From an uncultured Lachnospiraceae bacterium (GTDB lineage: Bacteria; Bacillota; Clostridia; Lachnospirales; Lachnospiraceae): a DNA stretch of 27,414 bases. The notes under the pieces are model-generated. The model had not been told where the DNA came from. It ran no database searches and was given only the letters and a program-made list of their open reading frames with translations. Positions 22,433 through 27,414 of the stretch are shown piece by piece. The position numbers and the translations under genes were made by a program. Location of the stretch: assembly GCA_934432885.1 (NCBI GenBank), contig CAKRYY010000038.1, positions 1 through 27,414 of the forward strand, read 5' to 3'. How positions within the stretch are numbered: the stretch's first letter is position 1; the number at the start of each line of letters is the position of its first letter.

Positions 22433-23890
22433 ATGGTTACATTTATTATCGGCCTTGTGATTCTGTTCGCAGGGGCGGCTCTTTATGGCAGATTCTGCGA
22501 AAAGGTTTTTGGACCTGATGACAGAAAGACACCGGCTTACACAAAACAGGACGGTGTAGACTATGTACCGATGAAGGGCTGGAAAAACAGTCTGATTAAC
22601 TTACTTAACATTGCGGGAACAGGCCCGATTCTTGGCCCGATTCAGGGAATTTTATTTGGTCCGATTGCATTCATCACGATTCCTATCGGAAATATTATCG
22701 GTGGTGCAATGCACGATTATTTTTCCGGAATGATTTGTCTGCGTGATGGCGGTACCCAGATGCCGGATATGGTCCGCAAGTACAGCAATAAGGGTGTTTA
22801 CTCTGTATATCAGGTATTCTGCAGCCTGCTGCTCTTACTGGTTGGTGCGGTATTTATCTATACGCCGGGTGATATTGCAGCAAAGCAGGTATTTGGCTTT
22901 GACGGTGCGGCAACCTCTGTTTCTACATGGATTATTTACGGTGTTATTTTCCTGTATTATCTGATTGCGACAGTATTCCCGATTGATGCGATTATCGGAA
23001 GAATCTATCCGGTATTCGGTGCAATCCTGCTGTTCTCTGCAATCGGCGTATTTATTGGCATTTTTGTACAGGGCTATCCTTTGGCAGAGATTTGGAATAC
23101 ATGGAATGGACCGGTTGTTGCTTATGGCGATTATTTTGCATCCAACCACTTTATTCCGGTATTCTTTATTACGGTAGCCTGCGGAATCCTTTCCGGCTTC
23201 CACTCTACACAGACTGCAATCATTTCCCGTACAGTAAAGAGCGAGAAGCAGGGACGTATGACATTCTACAATATGATGGTTATAGAAGGCTTCATTGCTA
23301 TGGTATGGGCAGCTGGCGCAATGGGCGTATACAATCTTGGCCTGCAGGCAGCGGATGCGTCTCTTGCAACAGATACGATTGGTGTAGTATGTAAGCATCT
23401 GCTGGGAAGCGTTGGCGGTATTATTGCACTGCTTGGCGTTATCGTACTTCCGATTACCTCCGGCGATACAGCGCTGCGTGCACTGCGTCTGACAATCGCC
23501 GATTCTTTCCATATCGACCAGACCTCTGTAAAGAAGAGACTTGGTCTTTCTGTAATTATCTTTGCACTTGTTGCAGTGATTTTAGTATTTGCAAAGATGA
23601 ACAGCAATGGCTTTAACGTTTTATGGCGTTACTTTGCATGGTCAAACCAGACCTTGGCGCTGTTCGCATTTCTTGCGATTTCCGTTTGGATGTTTATGAA
23701 TGGAAAAGCAAAATATGCGTGGATGCCATTGATTCCGGGTGGCTGGTATGCATTTATTACAGTGACCTATATTGCAAACGCAAAAATCGGATTCAATATT
23801 CCCTGGCTGGGTGCGTATATCATCGGTATTGTTGCTGCAGCTGCTTATGTGGGCATCGTACTGTGGTATGCAAAGAAACGCTCTGCATAG
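22433..23890 (+). CDS. cstA: CstA-family carbon starvation / pyruvate-peptide transporter
   Basis: A 485-residue polytopic membrane protein of the CstA (BtsT) family, which takes up peptides or pyruvate when preferred carbon is scarce. It is the short form found in Clostridia; E. coli CstA is about 700 residues. Characteristic blocks are DGVDYVPMKGWKNSL, NIAGTGPILGPIQGILFGPI, IGNIIGGAMHDYFSGM and GDTALRALRLTIADSF. About 13 membrane segments are expected. RBS GAAGGAGG lies just before ATG. It follows the DGRKR-tail gene and ends at a strong terminator. Control by carbon supply is supported by the cre-like sites upstream. Family and symbol are firm, the exact substrate is not. Confidence 0.92.
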   Translation: MVTFIIGLVILFAGAALYGRFCEKVFGPDDRKTPAYTKQDGVDYVPMKGWKNSLINLLNIAGTGPILGPIQGILFGPIAFITIPIGNIIGGAMHDYFSGMICLRDGGTQMPDMVRKYSNKGVYSVYQVFCSLLLLLVGAVFIYTPGDIAAKQVFGFDGAATSVSTWIIYGVIFLYYLIATVFPIDAIIGRIYPVFGAILLFSAIGVFIGIFVQGYPLAEIWNTWNGPVVAYGDYFASNHFIPVFFITVACGILSGFHSTQTAIISRTVKSEKQGRMTFYNMMVIEGFIAMVWAAGAMGVYNLGLQAADASLATDTIGVVCKHLLGSVGGIIALLGVIVLPITSGDTALRALRLTIADSFHIDQTSVKKRLGLSVIIFALVAVILVFAKMNSNGFNVLWRYFAWSNQTLALFAFLAISVWMFMNGKAKYAWMPLIPGGWYAFITVTYIANAKIGFNIPWLGAYIIGIVAAAAYVGIVLWYAKKRSA

Positions 23891-23929
23891 GAAGGTGAAC
23901 GGATAAAGAGGGAGAGATTTGAGAACAGG

Positions 23930-23962
23930 CTCCGCATGACGCTGCGCATGCGGAGTCTTTTT
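23930..23962 (+). terminator. Intrinsic terminator after cstA
   Basis: CTCCGCATG (23930-23938) and CATGCGGAG (23947-23955) form a 9-bp perfect stem with an 8-nt loop, followed by TCTTTTTG. It lies about 40 bases after the cstA stop. Confidence 0.85.
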
Positions 23963-23970
23963 GCGCGCTA

Positions 23971-24000
23971 TTGACGCAGCTTTATCTTCTATATTATAAT
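23971..24000 (+). promoter_or_regulatory. Promoter of putP
   Basis: TTGACG (23971-23976), 18 nt and a perfect TATAAT (23995-24000). The leader is about 30 nt and contains AAAGGAG before ATG 24036. Confidence 0.75.
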
Positions 24001-24035
24001 GAAAAGCAAATTGTGAGGACAAAGGAGAAGAAAAA

Positions 24036-25568
24036 ATGACGGGTTCGATTATCTGGATACTTACGGCCTTTGCGATTTATCTGCTTTTTATGGTCGTGAT
24101 TGGCTTTGTATGTGCAAAACAAAATGAAAATGCAGAGGATTATTTTCTCGGTGGAAGAAAATTAAGCGGCGCGGTAGCAGCGCTTTCTGCACAGGCGTCT
24201 GACATGAGCGGCTGGCTGCTGATGGGACTTCCGGGTTCTATTTATGCAATGGGAACAGGACAGTCGTGGATTGCCGTGGGTCTTTTCCTGGGAACGGTCT
24301 GCAACTGGATGCTGATTTCCAAGCGTCTGCGCCGGTATACAATACGTGCGAACAATGCGCTGACGCTGCCGACATACTTTGAAAACCGGTTCCATGATAA
24401 GAACAGAGTGCTTTTGCTTATCTCTTCTATAACAATTATCATTTTCTTTCTGGTTTATACAGCGTCTGCACTTGCAGCGGGCGGCAAGCTGTTTACCTCT
24501 GTATTCAGTATAGACTATAAGATTGCGCTGACGATTGGCGCAGCGGTTATCCTGGTTTATACCTTTATGGGCGGATTCATGGCGGTATGCGTAACGGACT
24601 TCGTACAGGGTATGCTGATGCTGGTTGGTCTGCTTGCGGTTCCGATTATTGCTTATGCTGCCATGCGCGGCAATATTGCAGGCACGCTGGAAGCCAGTGG
24701 CGTTGCGGGTGGTGCATCCGCTTTCTTAAGCTTTACACAGAACGGCGAGAGACCTTATACGGCGATTGAAATTATTTCCCAGCTTGCATGGGGACTTGGC
24801 TACTGCGGTATGCCGCATATTCTGGTACGCTTTATGGCGGTACGCGATGAAAAGGAATTAAAGAAATCCAAAACGATTGCAATCGTATGGGTTGCGCTTT
24901 CTCTTGCGTTTGCCTGTGCAATCGGTGTAATTGGACGTGCATATCTGTATCCGGGACTTTTGACGGACGGTGCAGAGGAGAAGGTATTTATTGAAATGAT
25001 TATCAAGATGTTTACGGTAGACTATAATCTGCCGATTATTGGAGGCCTGTTCTTATGCGGTATTCTGGCAGCGATTATGTCAACGGCGGATTCTCAGCTC
25101 CTTGTTACCGCATCCAGTATGGCTGAGGACATCTTCAGAGGCATTATCAAAAAGGATGCAGATGATAAGACTGTGCTCCGGCTGAGCCGCTGCACTGTGC
25201 TTGTGATTGCCGTGCTGGCATATATCATTGCATTGAATCCAAACAGCTCCATTATGGGACTGGTATCTAACGCATGGGCGGGACTTGGCTCTGCCTTTGG
25301 TCCGACGGTAGTGCTTTCCCTGTTCTGGAAGCGGACGAATTTCCAGGGTGCGGTAGCAGGTATTGCAACAGGAGCGCTTGCGGTTATCATATGGGATTAT
25401 ATTCCGCTTGTTGGAGGACAGACGCTTGGCGCATCTACAGGCCTGTATTCTCTGGTGGTTGGCTTTTTATTGAGTATGGCAGTAATCGTTGTGGTAAGTC
25501 TGCTGACACCGGCGCCGTCCGCAGAGATTTTACAGGAGTTTGAGGATGCCAAGAACGGAAATATTTAA
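24036..25568 (+). CDS. putP: Sodium/proline symporter
   Basis: A 510-residue sodium:solute symporter (SSS family) of PutP type that imports L-proline together with Na+. The family blocks are DYFLGGRKLSGAVAALSAQA and SDMSGWLLMGLPGSIYAMG (helix 2 unwound region), SISKRL-like ISKRLRRYTIRANNALTLPT, YTFMGGFMAVCVTDFVQGML, and GILAAIMSTADSQLLVTASS (helix 8, with the Na+-binding Ser/Thr). Length and about 13 helices are standard. RBS AAAGGAG. It has its own promoter after the cstA terminator. Proline and peptides are both amino-acid fuel, so a nutritional theme with cstA is plausible. Proline specificity is by family. Confidence 0.93.
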   Translation: MTGSIIWILTAFAIYLLFMVVIGFVCAKQNENAEDYFLGGRKLSGAVAALSAQASDMSGWLLMGLPGSIYAMGTGQSWIAVGLFLGTVCNWMLISKRLRRYTIRANNALTLPTYFENRFHDKNRVLLLISSITIIIFFLVYTASALAAGGKLFTSVFSIDYKIALTIGAAVILVYTFMGGFMAVCVTDFVQGMLMLVGLLAVPIIAYAAMRGNIAGTLEASGVAGGASAFLSFTQNGERPYTAIEIISQLAWGLGYCGMPHILVRFMAVRDEKELKKSKTIAIVWVALSLAFACAIGVIGRAYLYPGLLTDGAEEKVFIEMIIKMFTVDYNLPIIGGLFLCGILAAIMSTADSQLLVTASSMAEDIFRGIIKKDADDKTVLRLSRCTVLVIAVLAYIIALNPNSSIMGLVSNAWAGLGSAFGPTVVLSLFWKRTNFQGAVAGIATGALAVIIWDYIPLVGGQTLGASTGLYSLVVGFLLSMAVIVVVSLLTPAPSAEILQEFEDAKNGNI

Positions 25569-25587
25569 GGGATGAAAGGATTTTATA

Positions 25588-25758
25588 ATGCTGGTCTGTG
25601 ATTACATAGTAGAACAGTTGGATGGAGATTATGCGCATCTGCGCAGAGTGGATGAACCGCAGGGGGAAGCAAAGCTGGTAGCAAGGGCTTTGCTTCCCGA
25701 CAATGTCGGTGAGGGCAGCAGGCTGCATTATGAAATGCTGCAATATACGCTGCTGTAA
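25588..25758 (+). CDS. Small DUF3006-like protein
   Basis: A 56-residue protein (begins [20 protein letters not shown]) with the pattern of DUF3006: a D-x-I-V/E..GDYA-hydrophobic start and a central [16 protein letters not shown] that matches the family's LP-x-x-x-x-EG-x-x-L motif. RBS AAAGGA at 25575-25580, 7 nt before ATG. The gene begins 19 nt after putP and is probably co-transcribed with it. DUF3006 proteins are of unknown function, often near cell-surface or competence-type genes in Bacillota. The family call is by motif and is tentative. Confidence 0.7.
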   Translation: MLVCDYIVEQLDGDYAHLRRVDEPQGEAKLVARALLPDNVGEGSRLHYEMLQYTLL

Positions 25759-25792
25759 GGATGAAAAATCCTGTAAATGGGATGAATGTTGT

Positions 25793-25818
25793 ATTGTATG
25801 TAAAAAAATACAATTTTT
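25793..25818 (+). terminator. Weak AT-rich hairpin before the S10 operon
   Basis: ATTGTAT (25793-25799) pairs with ATACAAT (25808-25814), followed by TTTTAT. The stem is only 7 bp and AT-rich. It is placed to end the putP transcript, 35 bases after the small gene's stop. Confidence 0.4.
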
Positions 25819-25830
25819 ATAAAAAAATGC

Positions 25831-25859
25831 TTGCAACACCGCAAAACATCCTATATACT
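25831..25859 (+). promoter_or_regulatory. S10 operon promoter
   Basis: TTGCAA (25831-25836), 17 nt and TATACT (25854-25859). Transcription would start near 25866, giving a leader of about 230 nt before rpsJ. Confidence 0.75.
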
Positions 25860-25865
25860 AATTAT

Positions 25866-26096
25866 TGCTGTGGCATGATAGCGTTGAAGCGTGAGGTTGC
25901 TGCCCGCGTGGCAGGTTTTCCGTGGAGCGAATGTCAAGTTAGGAAACTGACGACAAGTCACTGTACAAGCAACGGAGGTCTACAAAAAAGTAGAAACGAC
26001 GTGTGTAGATTCAAAAGAGGACACACACGGGAGAGTGTACAGTCACCGCTTGTCGTACTTAAGTTCAAAAAGTGCGAAAAGGAGGCGACTTTTTTT
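25866..26096 (+). ncRNA. Structured 5' leader of the S10 ribosomal protein operon
   Basis: The untranslated leader has several pairings. A GNRA hairpin is TGTC (25932-25935) AA, GTTAG-GAAA-CTGAC (25938-25951), GACA (25952-25955). An outer helix GTTGCT (25896-25901) / AGCAAC (25968-25973) can enclose it. Also present are CTGCC/GGCAG (25900-25914), TCTAC/GTAGA (25979-25994) and CGTGTGT (26000-26006) / ACACACG (26023-26029). A long-range helix ACGACAAG (25950-25957) / CTTGTCGT (26049-26056) uses bases of the GNRA hairpin, so the two are mutually exclusive. The RBS AAGGAGG is at about 26079-26085. Autoregulation by a ribosomal protein is a reasonable inference; the family was not recognised. Confidence 0.65.
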
Positions 26097-26414
26097 ATGG
26101 CAAGTCAGGTAATGAGAATTACATTAAAAGCATACGAACATCAGTTAGTAGATGCTTCTGCCAAAAAAATCATCGAAACAGTTAAGAAGAACGGATCTCA
26201 GGTAAGCGGACCGGTGCCTCTTCCTACGAAAAAGGAAGTTGTTACAATCTTAAGAGCGGTTCACAAGTACAAAGATTCCAGAGAACAGTTCGAGCAGAGA
26301 ACTCATAAGAGACTGATCGACATTATCTCACCCACACCCAAGACTGTTGATGCACTGCAGAGACTGGAAATGCCTGCAGGTGTTTACATCGACATCAAAA
26401 TGAAAAACAAATAA
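26097..26414 (+). CDS. rpsJ: 30S ribosomal protein S10
   Basis: A 105-residue ribosomal protein, first gene of the S10 operon, binding 16S rRNA in the 30S head and also acting in antitermination with NusB in other bacteria. [20 protein letters not shown] and then [20 protein letters not shown] match S10, and the C-terminal half [20 protein letters not shown] is highly conserved. The frame is open upstream to 25761, but ATG 26097 with AGGAGG 11 nt before it is the true start; the upstream part is the leader. rplC and rplD follow in order. Confidence 0.99.
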   Translation: MASQVMRITLKAYEHQLVDASAKKIIETVKKNGSQVSGPVPLPTKKEVVTILRAVHKYKDSREQFEQRTHKRLIDIISPTPKTVDALQRLEMPAGVYIDIKMKNK

Positions 26415-26477
26415 GACCCCTACTAGTATGAACGGCAGGTTCCGTTCCGCTGTAGAACAAACAGGAGGTAAAAGGAA

Positions 26478-27161
26478 ATGAAGAAAGCGATTTTAGCAAC
26501 TAAAGTCGGCATGACACAGATCTTCGATGAAGACGGCGCACTGATTCCGGTAACCGTACTTCAGGCAGGACCTTGTGTGGTAACACAGGTAAAGACACAG
26601 GAAAACGACGGATACAGCGCAGTTCAGGTTGGATTCGTTGACAAGAAGGACAAGATTATCAACAAGGATAAGTCCGGCAAAAAGGAAGTTATTCACAGAC
26701 ACGGCGTAAACAAAGCCCAGAAGGGACATTTTGATAAGGCTGGCGTTTCTTCCAAGAGATATGTGAGAGAGTTCAGATTTGAAAATGCAGAAGAATATGC
26801 ACTCGGCAGCGAGATTAAAGCAGACATCTTCGTAGCAGGCGACAGAGTAGACGCAACTGCAATCTCCAAAGGTAAAGGATTCCAGGGCGCAATCAAGAGA
26901 CACGGACAGCACAGAGGACCGATGGCACATGGTTCCAAATTCCATCGTCATCAGGGTTCCAACGGCGCATGCTCCTCACCGAGCAAGGTATTTAAGGGAA
27001 AAGGCATGCCGGGTCACATGGGCTGCGTAAAGGTTACAGTTCAGAATCTTAACATCGTAAGAGTAGATGCTGAGAAGAACCTGCTTTTGGTAAAGGGTGC
27101 AGTACCCGGAGCTAAAAAGGCTTTGGTAACAATCAAAGAAACTACGAGAGTAGATGCTTAA
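26478..27161 (+). CDS. rplC: 50S ribosomal protein L3
   Basis: A 227-residue ribosomal protein. [20 protein letters not shown] is the L3 N-terminus, and [20 protein letters not shown] together with [19 protein letters not shown] are conserved rRNA-binding extensions and loops near the peptidyl-transferase centre. The length is slightly above the E. coli protein (209). AGGAGG at about 26463-26468, start ATG 26478. The 63-nt gap after rpsJ shows no promoter. It is co-transcribed with rpsJ and rplD. Confidence 0.99.
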   Translation: MKKAILATKVGMTQIFDEDGALIPVTVLQAGPCVVTQVKTQENDGYSAVQVGFVDKKDKIINKDKSGKKEVIHRHGVNKAQKGHFDKAGVSSKRYVREFRFENAEEYALGSEIKADIFVAGDRVDATAISKGKGFQGAIKRHGQHRGPMAHGSKFHRHQGSNGACSSPSKVFKGKGMPGHMGCVKVTVQNLNIVRVDAEKNLLLVKGAVPGAKKALVTIKETTRVDA

Positions 27162-27187
27162 ATTCGGGTGAAAGGAGGAACACACAG

Positions 27188-27414
27188 ATGGCAAACGTAT
27201 CTGTTTATAATATGGAAGGCAAAGAAGTTGAAAAGATCGACTTAAGCGATGCTGTATTCGGCGTTGAAATCAACGAGCATTTGGTACACATGGCAGTCGT
27301 TCAGCAGCTTGCAAATAATCGTCAGGGAACACAGAAGGCAAAAACACGTTCTGAAGTTTCCGGCGGCGGAAGAAAACCCTGGAGACAGAAAGGAACCGGT
27401 CATGCAAGACAGGG
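27188..27414 (+). CDS. rplD: 50S ribosomal protein L4 (5' part)
   Basis: The first 75 codons are visible: [20 protein letters not shown], then [20 protein letters not shown] and [20 protein letters not shown], the strongly conserved central L4 loop that reaches into the peptide exit tunnel. The gene runs off the window end. AGGAGG at 27174-27179 and ATG 27188. In E. coli L4 controls the S10 operon by binding its leader; whether it does so here is unknown, but the structured leader upstream makes the question relevant. Confidence 0.98.
   Translation, partial: MANVSVYNMEGKEVEKIDLSDAVFGVEINEHLVHMAVVQQLANNRQGTQKAKTRSEVSGGGRKPWRQKGTGHARQ

Noticed and set aside
22835..23512. 225-codon minus-strand frame
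   Set aside because: It is antisense to cstA, with an unlikely Cys/Asn/Arg-rich composition.
25761..26096. N-terminal extension of ribosomal protein S10 (open frame from 25761)
   Set aside because: The S10 family begins at [10 protein letters not shown]; promoter, leader structure and RBS all lie inside the open stretch.

Overview
The window looks like a chromosomal segment of a low-to-mid GC anaerobic Bacillota, most likely a Clostridia member of the Lachnospiraceae type. The signs are strong AGGAGG-type ribosome binding sites, short intergenic gaps, oxygen-sensitive class III ribonucleotide reductase (nrdD/nrdG), secreted YHYH and short-repeat proteins, and the S10 operon order rpsJ-rplC-rplD with a long structured leader at the right edge. 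The species call is inference from gene content.

Left third (1-8400) is an accessory, partly decaying region. It opens with the tail of an AraC-type regulator and a frame-broken coding remnant. Then come a GNAT acetyltransferase, a class I/II aminotransferase, and a MerR-type regulator with a classic 19-bp-spacer promoter that also serves a serine beta-lactamase-fold hydrolase. A frameshifted remnant, a DJ-1/PfpI protein, a GNAT gene with an internal deletion, an intact GNAT, an SnoaL/NTF2-kinase fusion and another frameshifted gene follow. The block ends with an XRE regulator/membrane protein pair whose promoter carries two copies of one 20-bp palindrome. At least four broken genes lie among intact ones.

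Middle (8400-14500): a TetR regulator and an FMN-binding protein form a minus-strand pair, with a 25-bp palindrome on the -10 box. A hotdog thioesterase and a divergent ThyX-like protein follow. A Crp/Fnr-family regulator is divergent from nrdD-nrdG, and a palindrome centred at about -41.5 of the predicted nrdD start suggests direct activation. A strong terminator ends nrdG.

Right (14500-25800): a minus-strand group holds a P-type Ca2+-type ATPase, a small two-helix membrane protein and a 49-residue membrane protein. Next come a YHYH secreted protein, an unknown charged protein overlapping a DUF2752 membrane protein, a large hairpin plus a 28-bp tandem repeat, a small membrane protein and a methyltransferase. 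A second copy of the two-helix membrane protein sits before cstA, under a promoter with two cre-like sites, then putP and a small DUF3006-like protein. The two copies share a C-terminal motif (HDSRH, then MQDxDGRKR) and look-alike promoters and leaders. This is the best candidate here for something undescribed.

The right end (25831-27414) is the S10 ribosomal protein operon with a leader of about 230 nt that can fold in mutually exclusive ways. I see no CRISPR array, phage, intact insertion sequence, tRNA or rRNA.
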